Assembly: GCA_038400315.1 (NCBI GenBank)
Contig: CP151667.1
Coordinates: 558,001 to 622,000, forward strand
DNA length: 64,000 bases
Reading direction: 5' to 3'
Source: Isosphaeraceae bacterium EP7
Lineage (GTDB): Bacteria > Planctomycetota > Planctomycetia > Isosphaerales > Isosphaeraceae
The translations under genes were made by a program, and so were the position numbers. Below the pieces are notes generated by a model. That model saw only the letters and a list, made by a program, of their open reading frames with translations. It searched no databases and had not been told where the DNA came from. Below are positions 43,154 to 51,674 of the stretch, in pieces; the stretch's first letter is position 1; every line of letters starts with the position of its first letter.

Positions 43154-44464
43154 TCAGTGGCCCGAGTAGGCCGCTCCGACGGATCGACGGCCGCGGACGC
43201 TCTCGGGGAACATCGCCTCCTGGTCCATGGTCCCCGAGGCGTCGAAGGGGATCGGCAGGTAGCCGGTCTCGAGATCCAGGTGCGGGTGCGCCTGGATCTC
43301 GGCGTCCAAGGCGGGGGAGGCCCACAGCGTCTTGACCTCGAGCGTGTTGGGGATGACCACGATCCGTGCGTCGGCCTGGTTGACTCTCCAGCAGGTGTCG
43401 ATCGCGGCCCGCAAGACCTCGAGATCGGTGGGCATCGAGATCGGGATCCGCGCCCGCTCGAGGAAGCACGAGGTCAGCACGTTGATCCGGAACGGCTCCG
43501 GGTCCATCCTGGAGAGCAGACGCTCGGTCGTCAGGTCGGCGAATCCGACCCCGACGATGTTGCCGTGGCTCTCGTCCGACACGTCGAGTGCCACCAGCCT
43601 CGTGACCATCGGCCTGGCGAAGTCGGGCATCGTCTCGACCATCAGGCGGCCGATCACGTTGGGATCCATGCCGGCGCCCGAGTAATTCTTGCCGATCTCG
43701 CCCACCACCAGGACGTCGATCTGGTCGAACGGCAGCCGGCCCATCAGCGCCCTGGCCTTCGCCAGAAGCTTGGGCTCGACCTCGAGGATCGTCTCGGGCT
43801 CCAGCGCCGCGATTTCCGCGGGCAGGTCGTCGGCGTTCTCGACGATGGCCAGGCCCAGGGCGAACTTGGTGTTCTCGACCAGGAACTTGCCGACGGCCGG
43901 CAGCACCTCACGCATGCCGATGAGCCCCATCTTGTGCACCTGGCTGGCGCCGTCGCGCTTGCCCAGGCCGATGGTCAGCATCTTGAGGACGCCCGACTCA
44001 TAATCGCCGACGAAGTCGGTGTGCGGCTTGACCCGGTTGATCAGGACGATGCCGTCGGCGCCGTAGGCGTTCTTGTCGAAGAAGATGGGCAGGCCGACCG
44101 GGTTGGTGCCCAGCACCACCGTTTCCATGTCGGTGCGGACGTCGACGCCCATGGCCTCGGGGGTGATCCCGTAGCCGGCGAGCAGCTCGCGCTGGCCTTC
44201 GGGCGTGGCCCCGCCATGGCTGCCCATCGCCGCGACGATGAACGGCCGGTAGCCCATCCCCTTCAGGGTGTCGACGGTCGCCTTGGCGATCGGCTGGATG
44301 GCCGTGATCCCGCGGCTGCCGACTCCGACGGCGATCGACCCGCCCGCGGGCACCCTGCCCTTCAGCCGACTTTCCAGGATCAAGGTCCGGACCGTCCCGG
44401 GCAGGTCCGCCACGGCGGGCTGTGGGGCTGACTGACGGACGCGGGCCAGGGGCGGGAAGGACAT
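43154..44464 (-). CDS. LarA N-domain-like protein (DUF2088-type)
   Basis: A 436-residue cytoplasmic protein. The first half resembles the N-terminal domain of nickel-pincer lactate racemase LarA (AMGSHGGATPEGQRELLAGY). A conserved NRVKPHTDFVGDYESG segment and a GKRDGASQVHKMG segment follow. Full LarA binds the nickel-pincer cofactor and racemises lactate; I cannot see the C-terminal LarA domain clearly, so the activity is uncertain. ATG 44464 is preferred; a GTG at 44473 would add three residues. It is divergent from the MFS transporter gene. Confidence 0.82.
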   Translation of the reverse strand: MSFPPLARVRQSAPQPAVADLPGTVRTLILESRLKGRVPAGGSIAVGVGSRGITAIQPIAKATVDTLKGMGYRPFIVAAMGSHGGATPEGQRELLAGYGITPEAMGVDVRTDMETVVLGTNPVGLPIFFDKNAYGADGIVLINRVKPHTDFVGDYESGVLKMLTIGLGKRDGASQVHKMGLIGMREVLPAVGKFLVENTKFALGLAIVENADDLPAEIAALEPETILEVEPKLLAKARALMGRLPFDQIDVLVVGEIGKNYSGAGMDPNVIGRLMVETMPDFARPMVTRLVALDVSDESHGNIVGVGFADLTTERLLSRMDPEPFRINVLTSCFLERARIPISMPTDLEVLRAAIDTCWRVNQADARIVVIPNTLEVKTLWASPALDAEIQAHPHLDLETGYLPIPFDASGTMDQEAMFPESVRGRRSVGAAYSGH

Positions 44465-44679
44465 GCGAGTCACCCATTCGGGGCCGAGATCGATCGCCGG
44501 GAAGCCCCAATCGTAGGGCCGGGCGCCTGCACCGTCAATCAGGTCCGGGGCGGGCGGGTGCTATGAGCCGGCGGCGGGCCAGGGTAGGCTGGTCGGGCCT
44601 TGCTCCACGCCCGATCGTCGAGGACGACTCCCCTCCCCTCGCCCCACCTCCGCTCGTCGCCCGAGAGAGACGCCCGTCG

Positions 44680-46035
44680 ATGAGACCGACGAACCGGACC
44701 AGGCTCTGCATGCTCTTCTTCCTGGAGTACCTCATCAAGGGGGCCTGGGTGCCGCTGCTCGGGCTCTACCTGGGCACGAACTACCTGAACTTCGGCGCGA
44801 ACCAGCAGGCCTGGGTCTTCAACTGCTTCACGATCGCGTCGATCACAGGGATGTTCTTCGGCGGGCAACTGGCCGACCGCGCCATGTCGCAGGAGAAATT
44901 CCTGGCGTTCAGCCATCTCATCGGCGGGCTGGCGATGCTGGGCCTGGTCTACGCTCGGACGTTCTGGCCGTTCTTCGGCCTGACGCTGCTGCACTGCTTC
45001 TTCTACGTGCCGACGCTGTCGGTGGCCAACGCGGTCGCGTTCGCCAACGTCGAGGACCCGAAGCGCGACTTCGGCCGGATCCGCCTCTGGGGCTCGGCCG
45101 GCTGGATCGCGGCGGCCTGGCCGCTCATCTTCATCCCGGTCGACTGGGCGAAGGTGCCGTCGATGGCCGAGGCCGGCGGCTTCGTTTCGTGGATCAGCAA
45201 GGCGCTCTCGACCCTGAAGACGGGCCCGGCGATGGAGTCGGCCTTCGCCGGGATGTTCGTCGTCTCGGGCGTGGCCTCGCTGGTGCTGGCGGCCTTCTGC
45301 CTGACCCTGCCGCATACCCCGCCGTCGATCCGAAAGGACGCCCCGTTCGCCCCGCTGCGGGCGATCCGCCTCCTGGGCAGGCCGAGCGTGATGGTGCTCT
45401 ACCTGGTGACCTTCTTCGATTCGATGGTCCACAACTGCTACTACTTCTGGACGAGTCGGTTCCTCCAGTCGCTCGGCGTGCCGCAGAACTGGATCGCGCC
45501 GGCGATGAGCATCGGCCAGGCGATGGAGGTCGCGGCCATGGCCATGCTGGGCCTGATCCTCAAGCGACTCGGCTGGCGCACGACGATGCTCATCGGCATC
45601 CTCAGCCAGGCCATCCGGTTCGGCGTCTATTCGATGGGCTCGCCCGATCTGCTCTGGCCGGTGATCGCGGTGAACCTCGTCCACGGCTTCGCCTACGCCT
45701 GCTTCTTCGGCGCCCTGTTCATCTACGTCGATGAGAGCTTCCCGGCGGACGTCAGGTCGAGTGCGCAGAGCTTATTCAACGTCATGATCCTGGGCATCTC
45801 GCAGTTCGCGTCGAACTTCTTCTGGGCCCGCATGGGGGACGTCTTCTCTTCGACGACCATGGTGGCCGGCAAGGCGGTGAAGGTGTTCGACTACCATCGC
45901 TTGTTCCTCGTCCCCTTCGGAGTTTCGCTCTTCGCCGCCGTCTTCCTGGCCGTCTTCTTCCACCCGCCGAAGGATCTGGGCAAGGAGCTGGGCGTCGAGG
46001 AAGAGTTCGGCGAGGCCCTGGCCGCTACCGCCTGA
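44680..46035 (+). CDS. MFS transporter, nucleoside:H+ symporter-like
   Basis: A 451-residue integral membrane protein with about 12 hydrophobic segments. The early region (LCMLFFLEYLIKGAWVPLLG, then LADRAMSQEKFLAFS) and the whole layout match the Nuc_H_symport/NupG-like branch of the major facilitator superfamily. Starting at ATG 44680 gives the family N-terminus; an open frame upstream to 44422 is not credible. It is followed 46 bases later by the flavin oxidoreductase gene on the same strand, so the two may form an operon. Predicted inner-membrane uptake of a nucleoside or similar solute; the substrate is inferred from the family only. Confidence 0.88.
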   Translation: MRPTNRTRLCMLFFLEYLIKGAWVPLLGLYLGTNYLNFGANQQAWVFNCFTIASITGMFFGGQLADRAMSQEKFLAFSHLIGGLAMLGLVYARTFWPFFGLTLLHCFFYVPTLSVANAVAFANVEDPKRDFGRIRLWGSAGWIAAAWPLIFIPVDWAKVPSMAEAGGFVSWISKALSTLKTGPAMESAFAGMFVVSGVASLVLAAFCLTLPHTPPSIRKDAPFAPLRAIRLLGRPSVMVLYLVTFFDSMVHNCYYFWTSRFLQSLGVPQNWIAPAMSIGQAMEVAAMAMLGLILKRLGWRTTMLIGILSQAIRFGVYSMGSPDLLWPVIAVNLVHGFAYACFFGALFIYVDESFPADVRSSAQSLFNVMILGISQFASNFFWARMGDVFSSTTMVAGKAVKVFDYHRLFLVPFGVSLFAAVFLAVFFHPPKDLGKELGVEEEFGEALAATA

Positions 46036-46081
46036 GCGTCTCGCGTCGGGGTGATCGACGGGTCTCCGAAGGGCCTTCTCC

Positions 46082-47095
46082 ATGTTCACGATCGGGTTGA
46101 CGGACCACCTGGAAGGCCCCTCGGGTCGGCCCTCGAGCGAGATCTTCGCGGAGGTTGCCGAGCTGGTGAGGCTGGCCGACGAGCTGGGGGCCGAATACGC
46201 CTGGTTCGCCGAGCACCACGGCCATGCACACCTCGGGCACCTGCCGACCCCGCTGCTGTTCGCGCTTCACCTGGCCGGGCAGACCCGGCGGATCAGGCTG
46301 GGCACGGCGATCATCTGCCTGAACCTGCATCACCCGCTCGACGTGGCCGAGCAAGTCGCGGTGGCCGATGCCCTGACCGGAGGCCGAATCGCGGCGGGAT
46401 TTGGCAGCGGCAGCACGCCCGAGGAATCCGACCTCTTCAAGGCCGGGATCGGCCTGGGCGGCGGGGCCGACGAACGCGACCGGCACTCGCGGTTCGAGGA
46501 GGCCCTTCGCGTGATCGCCGCTGCCTGGGGGGGCGACTGGGATCAGGGCGTGGGCGGAGTGCCGGCACACACGACCCTACCTGCCGCGGGATCGGGCCTC
46601 ATCGGTCGGAGCTGGCAGGCCGTCAACAGCGTGGGCTCGGCCAGGATCGCCGGCTCCTTCGGCTTCAACGTCCTCTTCTCGCACCTGAGAACCCCCGAGC
46701 AATATCGCGAGTATGTCGACGCCTATCGGGCCTCGGGCGGAAGAGGGAAGGTGGCGGCGAATCGCCCCGTATTCGTGGGGCCCGACGACGCCACCGCCTT
46801 CGAGACGGCCGAGCCGGCATTGCGGACGATCTGGCGGCGGTTCCGCGACGAGGGGAAAATTCCCGGCGAGACGCCCGAGCCCGATCGCCCCCAGGACCTC
46901 TGCGGCCACCCGATCAACTTCATCGTGGGCGGACCGCAGTCGGTGGCCCGTCAGCTGATCGACCTGCACCGGGCCGTGCCTTACGACGTGGCCAACGTCG
47001 AGGTGCGCTGGGCGGGCCTGACACACGAGCAGGTGCGAGAGAGCCTCCGTCGGCTCCTGGTGGAGGTCGTCCCGCTGGTCCGTGCGGCGCGATAG
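46082..47095 (+). CDS. Luciferase-like flavin-dependent oxidoreductase (LLM class)
   Basis: A 337-residue cytoplasmic enzyme of the bacterial luciferase-like F420/FMN-dependent family. It has the TIM-barrel pattern MFTIGLTDHLEGP, YAWFAEHHGHAHLG, RIRLGTAIICLNLHHPLDVAEQ and later FIVGGPQSVARQLIDLH. Such enzymes oxidise or desulfonate varied substrates using reduced flavin; the substrate cannot be read from the sequence. It lies 46 bases after the MFS gene, with AAGGG before the ATG, suggesting that transport and oxidation of the same compound are linked. Confidence 0.9.
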   Translation: MFTIGLTDHLEGPSGRPSSEIFAEVAELVRLADELGAEYAWFAEHHGHAHLGHLPTPLLFALHLAGQTRRIRLGTAIICLNLHHPLDVAEQVAVADALTGGRIAAGFGSGSTPEESDLFKAGIGLGGGADERDRHSRFEEALRVIAAAWGGDWDQGVGGVPAHTTLPAAGSGLIGRSWQAVNSVGSARIAGSFGFNVLFSHLRTPEQYREYVDAYRASGGRGKVAANRPVFVGPDDATAFETAEPALRTIWRRFRDEGKIPGETPEPDRPQDLCGHPINFIVGGPQSVARQLIDLHRAVPYDVANVEVRWAGLTHEQVRESLRRLLVEVVPLVRAAR

Positions 47096-47214
47096 ACCGG
47101 TCGAATCGACCCCCGGATTCATGCAAACATGAAAACCGGAGGGCCCGGTCCAGGCCGACAGCCGTTGAAGCGGGCACGCGAATCCAGACTTGCTTTACTC
47201 CCGCGAGCCCAGTT

Positions 47215-48009
47215 TCAGGGCGACTGCGGGGGGGCGGGCCGGAATCCCGCGGCCTGAAATTTTGCCTGCCCTTCGGGTCCAAGCAGGTAGGCGGCCAGAG
47301 CCTCGGCGTCCTCGACGCGGCGGCTGGCCGCAACGACACCGAGCCCCTGGACGATCGGGTCGTACAATTCGGGGTCGACTTCCAGGACCCGCAGGCCCGG
47401 CGGCCTGGCCAGGGCCTTGCCGACGAGGGCGGCCTCGGCATCTCCCGACTCGACATATTGAAGAGCCTGGCGGACGTTGGTGGCACGGACGAGCTTCGGG
47501 CCGATCGAGTCCAGCAGCCCAGCCTTGCGCAAGGCCTGCTCGGCCGCCGCGCCGTAGGGGGCCGTCGCGTGATTGGCGATGGCCACCCTCTTGATCTCGG
47601 GCCGGGCCAGGTCGCCCAGGGCCGCGATCGGTTTCCCCGCGTGCTCTCCCCAAACCAGGATCAGCGAGCCCACGGCGTACGGCCTCGACGATTTGGGGCG
47701 GACAAGGCCGGACGTTTCCAGGTCGTCGACGAATTTGCGATTGGCCGACAGGAAGAGGTCGAAGGGGGCTCCCGCCTCGATCTGCTGGGCGAGCTGTCCC
47801 GAGGCACCGAAGACGAGGTCCACTTTCAGCGAGTGCGCCCGCTCGAACTCGGCGACGATCCCCGGCAGGCTGCTCTGGAGGTCGGCCGCGGCGGCCACCC
47901 GGAGCGGCGCCGGCGCGGCCGTCTCGGGCGGCGTGCCGCATCCGGCCAGCATGCACGCCAGGGCGAGCGTGGTCGACCGGGCGACGAAGCGGGCTGGGAT
48001 CGGGGGCAT
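47215..48009 (-). CDS. Molybdate-binding lipoprotein ModA-like (orphan)
   Basis: A 264-residue lipoprotein. ATG 48009 follows AAAGGAT. The lipobox is ACMLAGC. The mature part has the ModA order: PLRVAAAADLQSSLPGIV, FGASGQLAQQI, FDLFLSANRKFVDDL, and a LVKATN-like RATNVRQALQYVESGDAEAALVG. ModA binds molybdate or tungstate for the ModBC transporter. Neither ModB nor ModC is beside it; both neighbours are unrelated. The gene is therefore an orphan here. ModA-type proteins can also bind other oxyanions. Confidence 0.88.
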   Translation of the reverse strand: MPPIPARFVARSTTLALACMLAGCGTPPETAAPAPLRVAAAADLQSSLPGIVAEFERAHSLKVDLVFGASGQLAQQIEAGAPFDLFLSANRKFVDDLETSGLVRPKSSRPYAVGSLILVWGEHAGKPIAALGDLARPEIKRVAIANHATAPYGAAAEQALRKAGLLDSIGPKLVRATNVRQALQYVESGDAEAALVGKALARPPGLRVLEVDPELYDPIVQGLGVVAASRRVEDAEALAAYLLGPEGQAKFQAAGFRPAPPQSP

Positions 48010-48167
48010 GGCGGATCCTTTCCGGGCGAGCGCATGGCACGAAGGGCGGCCGGCCGAATATCCTAGTGGGCATCCGCCGGAGATCAACCGGCCCAAGGGT
48101 TTCGGCCCGCGAGGTCAAATCGGCAGGGCCACGCCCGGTCGGCGAGGAACGAGGGACGGGACGCGCG

Positions 48168-49688
48168 ATGAAGATTGAACAGTTCTTGCGGCATCACGGC
48201 ATCAGCGGCAACCCGTTCAGCGAGGAAGACGCGCAGACGGACACCGTGTTCAAACGCGGCTGCCTGACCACCATCCATCACCCCTCCTGGGACAAGTTCT
48301 TCGGCAACCCCGCCGACCCCTCGACCGCCCTAGTCTTCGGCGAGAAGGGGAGCGGCAAGACCGCGCTCCGGCTCCAGACGGCCGCCGAGATCGAGAAGTA
48401 CAACGAGGCCAACCCCGGCAAGCGGGTCTTCGTCATCGAGTACGACGACTTCAACCCCTTCCTCGACCACTTCCGCGCCGCGGTGAAGGCCCGGGACACC
48501 AACGAGGCAATCTCCGCCTGGCGTCTCCAGGACCACATGGACGCGATCCTCGCCCTGGGGGTCACCAGGCTCGTCGACGAGCTGACCTCGGGCAAGGTCG
48601 ACCTTTCCCCACTGGGCCTCGACCGCAGGCGCGACCTCCTGATGCTGGTCGCCCTGTACGACCAGTCGACCGGCGAGCCGATCGAGAAGCGATGGAGCCG
48701 GCTGCGAAGGCGATCGGGCTTCCGCCCGCTCTGGGGCCGGCGCGACCTCCAGATCGGCTTCGGCACCACCCTGCTCGTGGCCGCCCTGCTGGCCACGTTC
48801 CCCAAGCTCCAGTCGCTCTCGGTCCTCCCCTGGCTGCTCCTGCCCATCGTCCTGGGCTGGGCCTACTGGCTCTGGCGTCTGGGCCGTGCCGAGTGGTTCG
48901 CTCGCGACATTCGCAAGTCGCTTCGAGTGCTCTCGCGCGACCCCTCGGCCCTGCGCTGGGCCCTGCTCTGGTTCAAGCCCAGCGAGCTGAGCGGCCAGCC
49001 GCTGCCCAGGACCGCCCGCGGGGGCGGCGAGGAACGTTACGAGCTCCTGCGCAAGTTCCAGGGGGTGCTCGCCGCGCTGGGCTACTCCGGGATCATCATC
49101 CTGGTCGACCGCGTCGACGAGCCTCAGCTGATCGAGGGCGACCCCCGCAAGATGCGGGCCCTGGTCTGGCCGCTGCTCGACCACAAGTTCCTCCGGCACC
49201 CCGGCATCGGCCTGAAGCTGCTGCTCCCCATCGAGCTGGCCTACTACCTTGAGAAGGAAGACAAGGAGTTTTACGACCGGGCGCGCCCCGACAAGCTCAA
49301 CATGATCAAGCCCCTGCGCTGGACCGGCCCCTCGCTGTACGACCTCGCCGGCGACCGCCTGCGAGCCGTCGCCGCCGGGGTCAATGGCGAGGCAACGCCA
49401 GACACGGCGATCAGAACCGACGCATCCGGCAAGGCCGCGGTGACGGGCCCCAGGCTCCGGCAGATGATCGACCCGTCCATCTCGGACGACAGCCTGCGAG
49501 ACGCGCTCGGCAGCCTGCGCACGCCCCGGCAGCTTTTCAAATTCCTCCACCGGCTCCTGCAAGAGCACGCCCAGCGCCACACCGAGGATAACCCGCGCTG
49601 GACCGTGGACGCCGACACCTTCCGCACCACCCTGGCCGCTCACCTGCGAGACCTCGACGCCTTCGATCGAGGCTACGGGCACGGCTGA
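48168..49688 (+). CDS. KAP-like membrane P-loop NTPase
   Basis: A 506-residue protein. Walker A is GEKGSGKT at 58-65 and Walker B is IIILVDRVDE at 309-317. Two membrane segments (about 195-213 and 217-237) lie between them. Insertion of membrane spans inside the P-loop domain is the hallmark of KAP NTPases (Kidins220/PifA group), which include phage-exclusion proteins in bacteria. ATG 48168 begins MKIEQFLRHHG; an upstream frame to 48066 is unsupported. No effector or toxin gene is adjacent. A membrane-bound stress or defence ATPase is plausible; only the fold is clear. Confidence 0.82.
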   Translation: MKIEQFLRHHGISGNPFSEEDAQTDTVFKRGCLTTIHHPSWDKFFGNPADPSTALVFGEKGSGKTALRLQTAAEIEKYNEANPGKRVFVIEYDDFNPFLDHFRAAVKARDTNEAISAWRLQDHMDAILALGVTRLVDELTSGKVDLSPLGLDRRRDLLMLVALYDQSTGEPIEKRWSRLRRRSGFRPLWGRRDLQIGFGTTLLVAALLATFPKLQSLSVLPWLLLPIVLGWAYWLWRLGRAEWFARDIRKSLRVLSRDPSALRWALLWFKPSELSGQPLPRTARGGGEERYELLRKFQGVLAALGYSGIIILVDRVDEPQLIEGDPRKMRALVWPLLDHKFLRHPGIGLKLLLPIELAYYLEKEDKEFYDRARPDKLNMIKPLRWTGPSLYDLAGDRLRAVAAGVNGEATPDTAIRTDASGKAAVTGPRLRQMIDPSISDDSLRDALGSLRTPRQLFKFLHRLLQEHAQRHTEDNPRWTVDADTFRTTLAAHLRDLDAFDRGYGHG

Positions 49689-49694
49689 GAGCCC

Positions 49695-49729
49695 GATGAC
49701 CCCGGCGCCCGAGTGGCGCCGGGGTCATC
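49695..49729. terminator. Perfect 15-bp hairpin between convergent genes
   Basis: The arms 49695-49709 and 49715-49729 pair perfectly around a 5-base loop. It sits between the KAP-like gene and the SGNH hydrolase gene, which converge. The base run after it has few Ts on either side. Likely a shared transcription end. Confidence 0.7.
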
Positions 49730-49733
49730 TGAC

Positions 49734-50849
49734 TTACGGCTTCGACTGATCGGCCAGGGCATGCCGGATGAACGGCTCCAAGGCGTCTGCGATCCGCACG
49801 AAGCCGAGGTCGGTGGGGTGGCTGCCGTCGACTGTCCCCTCGTCGTCGAGGCCGATCAGGTCCTTGGCGGGAACGAGCGTCAGATGCTTGTCCCCGGCGT
49901 CGATCCGGGCCTTGAAGGCGGCGTTCAGGGCCTTGTTGGAGCCCTGCACTTTGCTCGCACGGTCGGGGAGATAGGCGGAACCGGCGTAGACCAGATTCTC
50001 CACCAGCACGATCGGCGTGTCGGGGTGGGCCTTGCGGATCGTCTCCAGGAACGGGCCGATGCGCTCCGCCACCTCGTCCGTTGACAGGTTGGGGAGGCTG
50101 TCGAGCACGAAGACCGCCGGGTCCAGCTCGGCCAGCAGGGTCGCAACTTCGGGCTCGGTTTTGGCGTTGCCCGAGAAGCCCAGGTTGATCGCCGGCACAC
50201 CCAGACGTCTGCTCAGGATCGCCGGATAGGCCATCCCGGGCCGTGCGGCGCAACCGCCCTGTGTGATCGACGTGCCGTAGAAGACGACCGGCTTCGCGGC
50301 GTCGGCCGGCAAGAACCGGAACTTGGTCCCCTCGGCCACTCCGATTTCGATGTGGTCGACGCCGTTATACAGCGGAAAATTCAGCCGATATTCGCCCAGC
50401 TTCCCCGGCAACCCGGCTGCCACGATCTCTTCGTTGGCCGGGAACTGCCTGGGCTGGCCCACGCCCACGAAGTGACACGACGCGCCGTCCTTGATGTAGA
50501 GGTCCACACCGCTGACCCCCGTCGCGGCCATGTGCGGCATCTCCAGCCGCTGCTTGCGCAAGGCCCATCGCACCGAGATCAAGGGCGAGTCGGTCTCGAA
50601 CCGGACGCCCAGGCCGGACGAGTCGTTGGACAGGCTCCAGACCGGCTCGCGGACCACCCCTTCCGCCTTGGCCGGTAGCCGGTCGAACCGGTGCTTCGTC
50701 GCGGCCCATCCCTTGCCTTCGACCTCCGTCACTTCATGCCAGGTGGTTCCGGCCGCCGACGCGGGGGCCTGCTTCACGGGAGACGCGGCGAGCAACGCCA
50801 GCGGAATACCGATCGCCAGGGCCAGCAGGCGAGATCGTGAGCGCGGCAT
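49734..50849 (-). CDS. Secreted SGNH/GDSL hydrolase
   Basis: A 371-residue exported hydrolase. An N-terminal signal sequence (LLALAIGIPLALLAAS) precedes a beta-sandwich SGNH_hydro_N domain (about 40-180). The SGNH catalytic domain follows: block I GTSITQGG with Ser194, block II GFSGN, block III and the final DGSHPTDLGF with catalytic Asp/His. Two-domain members act as carbohydrate or acyl esterases; acetyl-xylan-type activity is possible. Probably periplasmic or outer-surface. It is the minus-strand partner of the KAP-like gene at the shared terminator. Confidence 0.9.
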   Translation of the reverse strand: MPRSRSRLLALAIGIPLALLAASPVKQAPASAAGTTWHEVTEVEGKGWAATKHRFDRLPAKAEGVVREPVWSLSNDSSGLGVRFETDSPLISVRWALRKQRLEMPHMAATGVSGVDLYIKDGASCHFVGVGQPRQFPANEEIVAAGLPGKLGEYRLNFPLYNGVDHIEIGVAEGTKFRFLPADAAKPVVFYGTSITQGGCAARPGMAYPAILSRRLGVPAINLGFSGNAKTEPEVATLLAELDPAVFVLDSLPNLSTDEVAERIGPFLETIRKAHPDTPIVLVENLVYAGSAYLPDRASKVQGSNKALNAAFKARIDAGDKHLTLVPAKDLIGLDDEGTVDGSHPTDLGFVRIADALEPFIRHALADQSKP

Positions 50850-51007
50850 GGGGGATGTGCCTCAAGGGTGTCGCAACGTGAAGTCTTCCAATTTTTGCCC
50901 GCGTTTCGTGGCCTGGCAATGGGCATGCAGGCCCGCTTGACGCCGGTTATATGGGCTGGGCATAGTCGAAGAGTCACCGGCAGCCCTGTCCTCGCCTTGG
51001 TCCCGCC

Positions 51008-51604
51008 ATGCCCCGCCGTTTTCGGTATCTGAAACTCTTCAAGCCGTATGATGTGCTGACCCAGTTCACCGACGAAGGGGGGCGGGCGACGCTCAAGGAT
51101 TTCGTGCCCGTTCCCGACGTCTACCCGGTCGGCCGGCTGGATCGCGACAGCGAAGGGCTCTTGCTGCTAACCGACGACGGCCCGCTGGCCCACCGGCTGA
51201 CCGACCCTCGATACGGTCACCCCCGCACCTATCTGGCGCAGGTCGAACGGGTGCCGACACCCGAGGCGCTCGAAGCCCTGCAACGAGGGTTGGAGCTTGC
51301 CGACGGCCCGACCAGACCCGCGGGCGCCAGGCTCCTGGACGAGCCGCCGCTTCTGCCCGACAGGCCCGTGCCCGTCCGGTTTCGCAAGAATGTCCCGACG
51401 GCTTGGATCGAGCTCATCTTGCGCGAGGGGCGCAACCGCCAGGTACGCCGCATGACCGCAGCCGTCGGCTTCCCCACCCTGCGGCTTGTCAGGGCCGCGA
51501 TCGGCCCTCTGACGTTGGACGACCTGGCCCCAGGCCAGTGGCGCGACCTGACCGACGCCGAGGTCGCCGCCCTGCGCACGGCTGGTCGACCTCCCGCACG
51601 CTGA
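51008..51604 (+). CDS. 23S rRNA pseudouridine synthase, RluE-like
   Basis: A 198-residue RNA-modification enzyme of the RsuA/RluB/E group. It has no S4 domain, like RluE. The catalytic Asp45 is in [15 protein letters not shown]; the later [20 protein letters not shown] segment is the group's second hallmark. RluE converts a uridine in domain V of 23S rRNA to pseudouridine; specificity here is inferred. Cytoplasmic, monocistronic. Confidence 0.93.
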   Translation: MPRRFRYLKLFKPYDVLTQFTDEGGRATLKDFVPVPDVYPVGRLDRDSEGLLLLTDDGPLAHRLTDPRYGHPRTYLAQVERVPTPEALEALQRGLELADGPTRPAGARLLDEPPLLPDRPVPVRFRKNVPTAWIELILREGRNRQVRRMTAAVGFPTLRLVRAAIGPLTLDDLAPGQWRDLTDAEVAALRTAGRPPAR

Positions 51605-51674
51605 GTCGCGAATTCCGAAGGCTTTTCCTACACCACTCCCCGGATCTTCACCCATAATAAGATGGGGAATCGGG

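Noticed and set aside
46051-48066. Plus-strand open frame of 671 codons overlapping the flavin oxidoreductase and ModA genes
   Set aside because: It is out of frame with the oxidoreductase and opposite ModA; both have clear family motifs. Composition is Arg/Gly/Pro-rich.
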